Part shown: positions 47,000 to 57,000 of the stretch, piece after piece | Position numbering within the stretch: the first letter of the stretch is position 1 | Layout: every line of letters starts with the position of its first letter | Assembly (NCBI GenBank): GCA_016179765.1 | Contig: JACPCL010000033.1 | Span: forward strand, 1-64,000 | Reading direction: 5' to 3' | Length of the DNA stretch: 64,000 nt | Origin: Chloroflexota bacterium | Lineage (GTDB): Bacteria; Chloroflexota; Dehalococcoidia; Lucifugimonadales; JACPCL1 | Notes under the pieces: generated by a model | Database searches by the model: none | What the model was told of the DNA's origin: nothing | Seen by the model: only the letters and a program-made list of their open reading frames with translations | Translations under genes and position numbers: made by a program

Positions 47000-49900
47000 T
47001 TGCTTAAAGGCTTGGCGGGACTCCTGCGGGAGCTGCCCCAGTACCAGGCCCTGGCCGCCAACCTGAGGGCAGGCCAGGGGGAAAGCGTATCCATCCTCCA
47101 TGCGGCGCGCGCGCTGCTCATCGGCGCGCTGTGGGGCGAGTTGCGCGCGCCCGTCCTGGTGGTGACGCCCCACCCGGAGGACGCGCGGCACCTATACGAC
47201 CAATTGAGCGCCTACTTTGGCGATGCGCTGCCCATCCACCACTTCGCCGAGCTGGAGGCGTTGCCCTTTGAGCGCCTGACCCCCGACTCCGCCACCGTCC
47301 ACCAGCGCATCCACACCCTGGCGGCCCTGGCGGGTCTCTACCCGGGCCAGCCACCGCCGCTGGTCGTCACCTCCGCCTCCGGCGTCGCCCTCAAGACCCT
47401 GCCGCCAGCCCTGTTCCGGGAGCAGGGGCAGCGCCACGTCATCCGCCGTGGAGACAGGGCCTCCATGGGGGCTATCCTGACTCGCTGGGCCGCCCTGGGC
47501 TACCGCCTGGGGCGCATCGCCGAAGTCCCCGGCGCGGCCAGCCGCAGGGGCGGCGTCGTGGACGTCTTCCCTCCGGGGGAGGCCTTCCCCTACCGCCTGG
47601 ACTTCTGGGGTGACTTCCTGGAGAGCATCATGACCTACGATCCCGGCTCCCAGCGCTCCCTGGTCCCCGTCCCCCAGGCCACCATCACCCCTGCCCAGGA
47701 GCTGCTGCCCGCCCTGGCCGATAGAGAAGGGGTGGAGCGGGCCATCGCCGCCATGGACATGGCCGAATGCTCCCCCAAGGTGGGCAGCCGCATCGGCGAG
47801 GAGCTCTCCCTGCTGATGGCCGGGCAGGAGGTGGAGGACGTGAGCTTCTACCTGGGCTTCTTCAACCACACCTCCCTCCTGGACTACCTGCCGGATCACG
47901 GCCTGCTGGTGGTGGACCAGCCCCAGGAGGTGGAACAGGCCCTTTTGGAGATGGACCAGCGCACCGGGGAGATGCGCTCCGCCAAGCGGGGGCGGGGTGA
48001 GCTTCCTGGTGGCTTCCCATCACCCTACTTCACCTGGGAGGAGCTGAAGCCTGCTCTCCGGGGGAAAGGCCCCTTGCAGCTTACCCGCTGGCAAGATGAC
48101 CAGCTCACCCCTTTCCCCTTTCACCAAGCGCCCTCCTATAGCAGCCAGCTTGGACAGTTCCTGGACGACGCCCAGGCGCGACGCCTGCGTGGCCAGCGCC
48201 TCGTCGTCGTCACCAGCCACGGAGGGCGACTGAAGGAGCTGATGGCTGACCACTCCATCGGCGCCACACTATCCGAGGCGCTGGAGGAGATGCCAGCGCC
48301 CGGCTCCGTCACCATCGTCCGCGGCTTCCTGAGCGAAGGGTGGGAGATGGGGGTGGGGGAGGCTCCCCTTCCCTTTAGGGAAGGGGAAACAGGGGTTAGG
48401 TGCCTCCTGCTGACCGACGCCGAGATTTTCGGCGCCGCCAAGATCGCCCGGCCCAAACGCCTGCACGCCTACCATGTGCCCTCCCTGCCGGCAGAGATAG
48501 CGCCAGGCTCCTACGTCGTGCATATTGACCACGGCGTCGCCAAATTCACCGGCACCGTCACCATGGCCGACTCCGGCCAGGAGGTGGAGTACCTGGTCCT
48601 GGAGTACGCCGAGGGCGATAGGCTGTACGTGCCCATGGAGCAGTCCCATCGCGTGGGGCTATACGTCGCCCCCAGCGACCAGCCCCCCGGCCTGAACCGC
48701 CTGGGAACCCAGGAGTGGGCGCACACCAAGTCCAGGGTAAAGCACGCCGCGCGTGAGATGGCGGCGGAGCTGATGACGCTGTACGCCAACCGCCAGGCCG
48801 CCACGGGCATCCCCTTTGGCCAGGATACCCCCTGGCAGAAGGAGATTGAAGACGCCTTCCCCTACGTGGAGACGCCAGACCAGGCAAAGGCCATAGACCA
48901 GGTGAAAGAGGACATGGAGAGCGGACGGCCCATGGACCGCCTGGTGTGCGGTGACGTGGGCTACGGCAAGACGGAGGTGGCTCTGCGCGCCGCCTTCAAG
49001 GCGGTGGCCTACGGATACCAGGTGGCGGTGCTGGTGCCCACCACCATCCTGGCCCAGCAGCACTACGTCACCTTCACCGAGCGCCTGAAGCCATACCCAT
49101 TGCAAATTGAAGTGCTCAGCCGCTTCCGCAGCCCCAAGGAGCAGGACCAGGTGGTGGGCGGCCTGACCAGCGGCAAGGTGGACATCTGCGTGGGGACCCA
49201 CCGGATGCTGCAAAAGGACGTGAGGTTCAAGAACCTGGGACTGGTCATCGTGGACGAGGAGCATCGCTTCGGCGTGGCGCACAAAGAGCGCCTCAAGCAG
49301 ATGCGCACGGAGGTGGACGTCCTCACCCTTTCGGCCACGCCTATCCCGCGCACCTTGAACATGGCCCTCTCCGGCGTGCGAGACATGAGCACCATGGAGA
49401 CGCCGCCGGAGGAGCGTCTGCCCATCAAGACCTACGTCTCCGAAGACAGCGACGACCTGATTCGCGAGGCCATCCTGCGGGAGCTGGACCGCGGCGGCCA
49501 GGTGTTCTTTGTCCACAACCGCATCTACAACATCTACGCCGTGGCCGACCGCATCGCCAGACTTGTCCCAGAGGCGCGCATCGCCGTTGGGCATGGCCGC
49601 ATGAACGAGGAGGACCTGGCCGGCGTCATGGCCGACTTCGCCAAGGGGGAGCACGACGTGCTGGTGTGCACCACCATCATTGAATCGGGGTTGGACCTAC
49701 CCAACGTCAACACCCTCATCATTGACCGCGCCGACACCTTTGGCCTAGCCCAGCTTTACCAGCTCCGGGGCCGCATCGGACGGGGCCGCAACCGCGCCTA
49801 CGCCTACCTGCTGGTCCCCAGGGGCCGCCGCATCACCGAGACGGCCCACAAACGCCTGGAGACCATCCTGGCCGCCTCGGAGCTTGGCGCAGGCTTCCGC

Positions 49901-50521
49901 ATCGCCATGAAGGACCTGGAGATCCGCGGCGCCGGCCAGATCCTGGGCGCACAGCAGAGCGGCCACATTGAATCGGTGGGCTTTGACCTGTACAACAGTC
50001 TGCTGGCCCAAGCGGTGGAGGAGTTGAAGGCCGGCAGAGAGATGCAGGAGGAGCCGCAAGAGGCGCCGGAGGAGGTCGTCCTGAACCTGAAGCTGCCGGC
50101 CCGCATCCCGCCCGGATACATAGAAGACCTGCCCACCCGCCTCTCCTTCTACCAGCGCCTCAACCATGCCCGGACCCTTGACCAGGTGAAAGAGGCCCAG
50201 GAGGAGATGGGGGACCGCTTCGGCCCTCTCCCACGGGAGCTTCACCACCTGCTGTACACCGTGCGCGTGCGGGTGCTGGCCATGCAGGCGGGGGCAGAGG
50301 CCGTCACCAAGGAGGCCGAGTCCATCACCGTGCGCCTGAGGGAGGACGTCGGTGGCGCCCGGGAGCCTCTGCAACGGCAGCTTGGGGCCAGAGTGCGCGT
50401 GGGCAACCGCCTGCTGCACCTGGACACGCGCCGCCTGGACCGGCCCTGGGGCCAGGCGCTGCTGGAGCTGCTGGAAGGGGTGATTGCGTTTAAGGAGAGG
50501 ATGGCGGGGGTAGTGGGGTAA
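47000..50521 (+). CDS. mfd: Transcription-repair coupling factor
   Basis: CarD-like GSYVVHIDHGVAKFTG, VCGDVGYGKTEVALRAAFKA, DEEHRFGV, TRAILPIPRTLNMALSG-type motifs; start codon TTG. Confidence 0.97.
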   Translation: MLKGLAGLLRELPQYQALAANLRAGQGESVSILHAARALLIGALWGELRAPVLVVTPHPEDARHLYDQLSAYFGDALPIHHFAELEALPFERLTPDSATVHQRIHTLAALAGLYPGQPPPLVVTSASGVALKTLPPALFREQGQRHVIRRGDRASMGAILTRWAALGYRLGRIAEVPGAASRRGGVVDVFPPGEAFPYRLDFWGDFLESIMTYDPGSQRSLVPVPQATITPAQELLPALADREGVERAIAAMDMAECSPKVGSRIGEELSLLMAGQEVEDVSFYLGFFNHTSLLDYLPDHGLLVVDQPQEVEQALLEMDQRTGEMRSAKRGRGELPGGFPSPYFTWEELKPALRGKGPLQLTRWQDDQLTPFPFHQAPSYSSQLGQFLDDAQARRLRGQRLVVVTSHGGRLKELMADHSIGATLSEALEEMPAPGSVTIVRGFLSEGWEMGVGEAPLPFREGETGVRCLLLTDAEIFGAAKIARPKRLHAYHVPSLPAEIAPGSYVVHIDHGVAKFTGTVTMADSGQEVEYLVLEYAEGDRLYVPMEQSHRVGLYVAPSDQPPGLNRLGTQEWAHTKSRVKHAAREMAAELMTLYANRQAATGIPFGQDTPWQKEIEDAFPYVETPDQAKAIDQVKEDMESGRPMDRLVCGDVGYGKTEVALRAAFKAVAYGYQVAVLVPTTILAQQHYVTFTERLKPYPLQIEVLSRFRSPKEQDQVVGGLTSGKVDICVGTHRMLQKDVRFKNLGLVIVDEEHRFGVAHKERLKQMRTEVDVLTLSATPIPRTLNMALSGVRDMSTMETPPEERLPIKTYVSEDSDDLIREAILRELDRGGQVFFVHNRIYNIYAVADRIARLVPEARIAVGHGRMNEEDLAGVMADFAKGEHDVLVCTTIIESGLDLPNVNTLIIDRADTFGLAQLYQLRGRIGRGRNRAYAYLLVPRGRRITETAHKRLETILAASELGAGFRIAMKDLEIRGAGQILGAQQSGHIESVGFDLYNSLLAQAVEELKAGREMQEEPQEAPEEVVLNLKLPARIPPGYIEDLPTRLSFYQRLNHARTLDQVKEAQEEMGDRFGPLPRELHHLLYTVRVRVLAMQAGAEAVTKEAESITVRLREDVGGAREPLQRQLGARVRVGNRLLHLDTRRLDRPWGQALLELLEGVIAFKERMAGVVG
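48363..48401 (+). repeat. R1 repeat embedded in-frame in mfd
   Basis: CTCCCCTTCCCTTTAGGGAAGGGGAAACAGGGGTTAGGT. Confidence 0.9.
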
Positions 50522-50530
50522 GGGGAAGCC

Positions 50531-50830
50531 ATGCCCTATCGCATTAAATACTCGCCAGATTTCGTCAACCACCTACGTGGCTTGACTGTACGACAGCAAG
50601 CCACCGTACTTGACCAGGTTGGAATTCAGTTGACCCATCACCCAATAGAGCCGACTCGGAATCGCAAGCCCATGCGCCCCAATTCCGTTGCCCCACGGGA
50701 GCTAAGAATTGGCGACTTGCGTGTATACTACGACGTGAAGGATGAGCCTGGTCCCGTGGTTTTGATCCGGGCTGTGGGCCGGAAAGTGGGCAATGTGGTC
50801 TTCGTTGGCGGAGAGGAGGTAGAACTATGA
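50531..50830 (+). CDS. RelE/ParE-type toxin-like protein
   Basis: YRIKYSPDFVNHLRGL...RELRIGDLRVYYDVKDEPGPVVLIRAVGRKVGN. Confidence 0.8.
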   Translation: MPYRIKYSPDFVNHLRGLTVRQQATVLDQVGIQLTHHPIEPTRNRKPMRPNSVAPRELRIGDLRVYYDVKDEPGPVVLIRAVGRKVGNVVFVGGEEVEL

Positions 50831-51099
50831 GCATGCGAAAGATTGAGCAGGGAAAGGCTCAAGCGACCCTTGACGAGTACACGCGGCAGCTTGGAGATGA
50901 ACCATTGGTCATCACCAAGAAGGGTAAACCTGTGGCGGTGCTTGTTCCCGTAAAGGATATGGACATGGAGACGCTGTCTCTTTCCACTAACTCAGACTTT
51001 TTGGCCATTATTGAGCGTTCACGCGCCAGGCATGAGAAGGAAGGCGGCATCTCCAGTGAGGAGGTAGCGCGAAGACTGGGGATACCTCAAAAGGGATAG
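50827..51099 (+). CDS. Phd/YefM-type antitoxin-like protein
   Basis: LGDEPLVITKKGKPVAVLVPVKDMD; overlaps toxin stop. Confidence 0.8.
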   Translation: MSMRKIEQGKAQATLDEYTRQLGDEPLVITKKGKPVAVLVPVKDMDMETLSLSTNSDFLAIIERSRARHEKEGGISSEEVARRLGIPQKG

Positions 51100-51109
51100 G
51101 CCGCCTCCC

Positions 51110-51349
51110 TCAAGAGCCAGCAGGCTGCTTGCCCGTGTGCTCCGCCAGGACGCGCTGGGCCTCCTCCAGGCGGTCTTCCCGAACCAGGAGGCGGCAGGGA
51201 AAGAACGCAACGCCCAAATAAGAGGCGGGCGGGCGGTCCTCTCGGAGGAGGCAGGGGATTCCTTCACGGCGCAGGAGTTCAGCCCAAGATTCGGCGATGG
51301 TCTGGTTGGGGGCGGTGACGAGGTAGACGGTGCGAGGAGTGGAGGACAT
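51110..51349 (-). CDS. DUF2007-like signal transducing protein
   Basis: VYLVTAPNQTIAESWAELLRREGIPCLL...LLVREDRLEEAQRVL. Confidence 0.7.
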   Translation of the reverse strand: MSSTPRTVYLVTAPNQTIAESWAELLRREGIPCLLREDRPPASYLGVAFFPCRLLVREDRLEEAQRVLAEHTGKQPAGS

Positions 51350-51572
51350 GGCTTTTCCAGGCTATTGCTTTTGTAGCACCAGGATTCGCTCGTTGATGGT
51401 GGTGCGGGTACGACGGCGGCTTCACGCCGTTCCGGCGCAAAGTGCACCAAACACACAAGGCATTGGGACGCTGTAAACCTGTTTTGCGCCGGGCCTCCGC
51501 GTATACATCGTCGCGAGCGAGTACACGATTGCGGGCCTGGTGGAGACGATCAAAAATACTCGTCAGTAATCC

Positions 51573-52700
51573 TTATCCTCCAAGGTCTCCAAAAGCTAAC
51601 TGGGTCTCCGAAATTGACTGATCAGTGGATGTTTTCCGAGTCTCGGACATCCCGCCGTTTCGTGCTGCCGCACATACCTCGCCCCAACTTGCAAAATACG
51701 AATTATAGTATTCAATTGGGTATCTAGCTAATCGCCGTACTTCTTCCCTGGTGGGAAGCCTGCCCAAGAGCTCCGCAACTCGTTTTACTTCCAACTGAAG
51801 CGTCTTCTTCAGAATCACATAGTCCTGCTTAGGCATCCGAGGCACTCGGCTGTTCTTGGCCGACAGCGCGCGCTCTTGCTTGCGGAACGGGTCCATTCCC
51901 AGGCTAAGCTCTGCATGCCGTAGTTGAGCTAGCGTATGATAGCGCTCTGAAACTTCAATTCCTATGAACTTTCGTCCAAGCTGTGCGGCAGACAAAGTCG
52001 TAGTTCCAGCACCGTTGAAACAATCAAGCACTACCTCATTTCTCTCTGTGAACAGTGATATGAGCCTGTGCATGAGCTGAGGTGGCAAAAGACAGGGATG
52101 GTCAACCCGACGGCTGTTATGCTTCACGCGATGTATATCATTCCAGAGGTCTGTCAAAGGTTCCTTATCTTGTACCCCTGCAGACCTCCTGGACTTGAGG
52201 CATGACGATCTGAGGCAGAACCCCGGGGCCAAGGCCTCCAATGCTTCTGCTTCTAGAGCATCCCTTTCGGATACAACCTCCTTATGCACACGGACAAGGC
52301 CCGGCAGCGGCCTTGATTGGCCCTTCGCAAAGCATAGGATTGTGTAATGCGCGGGCATGATGAGGCGGACGGGGAACCCCAAAGCATCCCAGACGATCCA
52401 GTTCTGGAATTCTAGCATTGTGTGCATGAAGAGAAAATGCTGAACAGCATAAAGAGGGATGTTCAAGAGTGCAAATGTCCCACCAGGCTTTATGACGCGG
52501 GCGACTTCGGCTATCCAGGCATCACACCACTTGAAGTAACTTTGAATCTCCAGGTCGTCGGTGTAGCCGAGGTACTTCTTGCCCAAGTTGTAAGGAGGGT
52601 CAGCAAAATGTAAAATCAATTGAAATACTCGTTGGATAGGAACCACCAGATAGAGAGATAACAAACATGAGTTACCCTGACATGAAGTGGATACGCTCAA
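51573..52700 (-). CDS. DNA (adenine-N6/cytosine-N4) methyltransferase with C-terminal HNR-like repeat
   Basis: ADPPYNLGKKY, VVLDCFNGAGTTTLSAAQLGRKFIGIE; C-term LGRLPTREEVRRLARYPIEYYNSYFASWGEVCAAAR. Confidence 0.88.
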   Translation of the reverse strand: MSVSTSCQGNSCLLSLYLVVPIQRVFQLILHFADPPYNLGKKYLGYTDDLEIQSYFKWCDAWIAEVARVIKPGGTFALLNIPLYAVQHFLFMHTMLEFQNWIVWDALGFPVRLIMPAHYTILCFAKGQSRPLPGLVRVHKEVVSERDALEAEALEALAPGFCLRSSCLKSRRSAGVQDKEPLTDLWNDIHRVKHNSRRVDHPCLLPPQLMHRLISLFTERNEVVLDCFNGAGTTTLSAAQLGRKFIGIEVSERYHTLAQLRHAELSLGMDPFRKQERALSAKNSRVPRMPKQDYVILKKTLQLEVKRVAELLGRLPTREEVRRLARYPIEYYNSYFASWGEVCAAARNGGMSETRKTSTDQSISETQLAFGDLGG

Positions 52701-52975
52701 CGCTTAGATGGTCCGGGCCGCGAGTGCGAAAATCGGTTTTGGCTGCCTATATCGTCGGAAGCGAAGCACGCGGCACCGCCCGACCTAATAGCGATTTGGA
52801 TATTGCGGTAGTCATTACGCCAGTACGGGGCAAGACCCCACTGCAGTTTTCGGACTACTATCACCAGCGCCAAGCACACCTGCCGGAGTGGAATGGCCGC
52901 AACGTGGATTTCCAATTCTTCTATCCGGATGACATGGAATTAGTGACCTACTCAAAAATACCCATTGAGTCGTAG
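52667..52975 (+). CDS. Nucleotidyltransferase-fold protein
   Basis: AAYIVGSEARGTARPNSDLDIAVVI (GS-x9-DxD). Confidence 0.8.
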   Translation: MSYPDMKWIRSTLRWSGPRVRKSVLAAYIVGSEARGTARPNSDLDIAVVITPVRGKTPLQFSDYYHQRQAHLPEWNGRNVDFQFFYPDDMELVTYSKIPIES

Positions 52976-52979
52976 TCCG

Positions 52980-53543
52980 CTACTCCTTTTCCGGTGCAAC
53001 ATAAAGGCAATTCCACGAACCTTTGTTATCCCAAATCTCAATGACAGAGTCATGCCAAGTATTATCATCTGGATATTCTATCAGATGCTCTACAAGTTTG
53101 TCTATCGAAACAGGAAACTTCACTTGCAGTTTAGGGAGAAACTTCAATCCAGAGCCTCTGGTCAGTCTCCGCGTCATTTTCATCCAGTCCTGGATGCTAG
53201 CTACAAAATCGGGGTTTTCCGAAAACGAGAGTTGCCGTTTGATGAAGGGCAAACCTTTTGTCATCACGACGTAGTTGTGCGGAAGCAAAACGAAATATAT
53301 CCAGTAGTCTCTCTCAAAAAAGAGTTTATCAATAGCAATCAATCCGCTTATCGCAATCCAGTTGAAAGACTTCTCCATTGATTTGACCTCGATTTTTCGC
53401 ACTTCCCCATCTTTGTTGGTCGAAAGCCCGTTAAAGCCTGATTGCCTTTTGACCAACTCTATATTGCAACCTCGATATGTCTCGACAGAGCAGACAAGGC
53501 CAACACCAACTTTTTCTAGGCTATTGGGGTGTTGTTCTCGCAT
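52980..53543 (-). CDS. DUF3883/PD-(D/E)XK nuclease-like protein (possible restriction endonuclease C-terminal part)
   Basis: IELVKRQSGFNGLSTNKDGEVRKIEVKSMEKSFNWIAIS. Confidence 0.6.
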   Translation of the reverse strand: MREQHPNSLEKVGVGLVCSVETYRGCNIELVKRQSGFNGLSTNKDGEVRKIEVKSMEKSFNWIAISGLIAIDKLFFERDYWIYFVLLPHNYVVMTKGLPFIKRQLSFSENPDFVASIQDWMKMTRRLTRGSGLKFLPKLQVKFPVSIDKLVEHLIEYPDDNTWHDSVIEIWDNKGSWNCLYVAPEKE

Positions 53544-53893
53544 AAGCTAAATGTAGCCTTCTTTTCAGCACTGACTCTCTGGAGCATTTCGCCACCGTAG
53601 TCGGCGAGGATGACAAGGTGCTTCAGGAAGAGATTCGGGGACATTGTAGAGGCTTCAATGACGGAGAACAAGTGCTCTGGTCCGCGCGTTTCGACGCTAA
53701 GCATGTTGATAAACTGGTCTTGAGTCTTTAGCAGCAAGGGGACAATATTGAGCGCTGAGCGCTGTTTCCTTCTCCGCCAATTCTGAGGGCCAAAACATTG
53801 ACGCCACTGTTCGCAGTTCTTCAGGCGTTCTTTGATAGCCAGGCATTTAGGCACACCCCTCAGGCATAGGCATCTCACAATCAACAAAGGCAT
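53516..53893 (-). CDS. Putative restriction-associated protein / N-terminal part of the nuclease
   Basis: Overlaps next gene by 28 bp in another frame; FLKHLVILADYGGEMLQRV. Confidence 0.45.
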   Translation of the reverse strand: MPLLIVRCLCLRGVPKCLAIKERLKNCEQWRQCFGPQNWRRRKQRSALNIVPLLLKTQDQFINMLSVETRGPEHLFSVIEASTMSPNLFLKHLVILADYGGEMLQRVSAEKKATFSLCENNTPIA

Positions 53894-54047
53894 CTTAGCA
53901 CAGACACCACATATTTCTCCTAGTTGGCTGTAATATTCTTTCGTCTTATACAGGGTTTCTACATCGCCGTCTTCAGACGTTTCTCCTCTCCTCCGCCCCG
54001 CGCTTCACCATCGCCGCATGAGGAGGTCACGTCCTTCGTGGCAGCCT

Positions 54048-57000
54048 TCACCCCATCACTCTGGCGCACCCCTGCCCTATCAGAGCGGCAAGCCGCTGCT
54101 CCAGCTCAGGACAGTAGCCTGTGGTGACCAGGGGCATCTCCACGCGGGTCCGGTGGCCGCCGGCGGCAATGTCCAGGCGCACCCTGTCCCGGCCGGGGTA
54201 CTCCAGCAGAAGCTGCATGGCGGACTTCAGCAGGTACGTATCGTCACCGGCGTTGCCGGTATCGCGCAGCCTCAGCACGAGGGTCTGCGTCCTGGCGGGC
54301 GAGCCTGCGGCGGCTTCATGGATCTGGCTCCCATTGCCCGCCGGCTTGCTGGAGGAGGCGCTTGCCTTGGCCTCTATCTGGCCGTTGATGCGCTGGGCCA
54401 CAGCGGCAAGGGCCGCGCCGTAGCCTGAGGCGGGTGTTGGCTGAGGGAGAGCAGTCGCCTCCCCTTCCTCCTGGGGAGAGTTCATCGCGCCGCTGCCGTT
54501 GGCGGCGACGACGGTTGCGACGTTTGGCGCGGCCATCATTGGCTGGCCTTCCTGGGGAATCAGGGTGTCCAAAGGCGGTTCCTCCTCCGGTGCGGGAATG
54601 TCCATTTCCGACGGGTCTAGCTCAAAGGGCGCAACCTCGTTGACGTACACCGAGATCTGGTCGTCCCGCGCCGTGACTTTGCCGGTAACTTTCAGGAGGG
54701 CTCCCTCCTGCCATAGCTCCTGGGTATGTCCGTACACCGCGGGCCAGGCCACAACCTCTACGACGCCTCCCAGGAGCTCCAGGCTGGCGGTGACGAAGGC
54801 CTTCCCCTCTCTGGTGAGCTTCTCCTGGATGCCTGACAGCTCCCCCACGACGAGGACCTTCTGGTTCAGGTAGTCCTCCAGGTCATCCCGGAAGGTGACG
54901 GCATTGGGGATGGCGCTGGCCAGGGCCAGGCGACGGGCGGCGGAGCCGCCGCTGATGGCCTTGCCCAGCAACTCCTTCTCCCACTCCTTCCGCTCCTTCT
55001 CCCCAACAGGCTCGCCCTTGACCAGCTCAAGGCTGGCGGCAGGCTCCGGGGCCGCCTGGCCGAAGATGTCAAAGAGGGTGGTCTGGCCGGAGCCTTTTCG
55101 CCTGCTCTCCTGCTGGGCGAGGGACATAAGGCGGTCTAGGGAGACCAGCAGGTCGCCCCGCGTTCCGAACGACTCCAGGGCGCCGGCCTTGATGAGGCTC
55201 TCCATGCTCTTCTTGTTCAGGGAGGCCAGGTCGGCGGTGCGGCACAGGTCGTCCAGAGAGCTGAAGAGGCCGTGTTTCTTGCGGGACGCCACCAGCGCCC
55301 CCACGGCCCCGGCGCCTACGTGCTTGATGGAGCCGAGGCCGAAGCGGATGGATGGCTCGCCCCTTTCATCCAGGTCTATGGTGAACAGCACGTCGCTACG
55401 GTTGATGTCCGGCGGCAGCACCCGGAGTTTCAGGCGGGCGCACTCGTCCATGGCCACAGCCACCCGTTCCTGGCTACCCAGGTGGCAGTTGAGGAGGGCC
55501 GTCAGGTACTCCACAGGGTAGTTGGCCTTGAAGTAGGCGGTCCAGTAGGCGATGAGTGCGTAGCTGACGCTGTGCGCCTTGTTGAAGGCGTAGCCGGCGA
55601 AAGGCTCAATGAGGGCGAAGACCATCTCCGCAAGCTGAGGGGCGTAGCCTAGCTTATGAGCGCCGCGGATGAACTTCTCCCGCTCCTGCTGCATGATGGC
55701 GGGCACCTTCTTGCCCATGGCCTTGCGGACGGTGTCCGCCTCGCCCAAGGTGTAGCCCGCCAGGGCGCGCACAATCAGGAGCACCTGGTCCTGGTAGACA
55801 ATGACGCCGTAGGTTTCCTCCAGGATATCCTTGAGGACTGGGTGCAAGTAGGTAACCTTCACCTCGCCGTGCTTGGCCTTGATGAAGGCATCTATGTGCT
55901 CCATAGGCCCTGGGCGGTAGAGGGCGATCATAGAGGCGACGTCCTGCAAGGAGGAGGGCTTCAGTTCCTTGATGTGGCGGCGCATGCCCCCGCCTTCCAG
56001 TTGGAAGATGCCGGTGGTCTCTCCCGAGGAGAGGAGGTTGAAGGTTTTGGCGTCGTCCAGGGGGACGTGCTGCAGGTCCAGTCCCGACAGGTCGGGATGG
56101 TGCTGATGGATAACCTGGATGGCCCGGTCCAGGATGGTGAGGTTGTTGAGGCCCAGGAAGTCCATCTTCAGGAGGCCAAGCTTCTGTACCGGGTCCATGG
56201 GGAACTGAGTGACGGTCACGCTCTGGTCGTCACCCTTGACGGGGCGCTGGAGAGGGACGTACTCGGTCAAGGGGTCTTCGGAGATGACGACGCCGGCGGC
56301 GTGGGTGCCCACGTTGCGCACCACGCCTTCCAGTCGCCTGGCGTTGTCCCAGAGTTGGCGCAAGGTGTCGTCACCCTCGTACTTCTCCTTGAGCTCTGGC
56401 GCCTGTTCCATGGCCTCCGCCAGGGTTCTGGCGCGGAAGGGGATGAGGCGGGCAACGCTGTCCACGTCGCCGTAAGGGATGGCCATGGCGCGGCCCGTGT
56501 CACGGATGGCGGCCTTGGGGCCAAGGGTGCCGAAGGTGACGATCTGGGCCACGTGGTCGGCGCCGTACTTGCCAACGACGTAGCGCAGCACCTCGTCCCG
56601 CCGGTCGTCCTGGAAGTCAAGGTCAATATCGGGCCGCTCCTTGCGCTCCACGTTGAGGAAGCGCTCAAAGACCAGGCGGTACGCCAGGGGGTCAACGTCG
56701 GTGACGCCCAGGGAGTAGAGGGCGAGGCTGGCGGCGGCACTCCCCCGGACGCCGAAGAGGATACCGTTCTTGCGGGTGAAGCAGGCAATGTCCCAGACGA
56801 CGAGGAAGTAGTCCGGGAAGCGGGTCTGCTCTATGACCTCCAACTCGGACTGGAGGCGCTGGCGGTAGCTTTCCGGAGCGTCGGGGACGACGCGGGCTAG
56901 CCCCTCCCAGCAGAGGCGGGCGAGGTACTCCATGGAGGTGGAGTCATCGGGCGCCCTGTACTTGGGCAGGTGGAGCTGGCTGAAGTCAATGGAGACGTTG

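Noticed and set aside
48659-49654. 331-aa antisense ORF inside mfd
   Set aside because: His/Leu/Val/Gln-rich reverse-frame artefact opposite a well-supported gene; same applies to the antisense ORFs inside dnaE (55656-56900, 56970-57896).
52667-52975. MNT/HEPN toxin-antitoxin pair
   Set aside because: The nucleotidyltransferase has no HEPN-like neighbour; adjacent genes are the methyltransferase and nuclease-like protein on the opposite strand.
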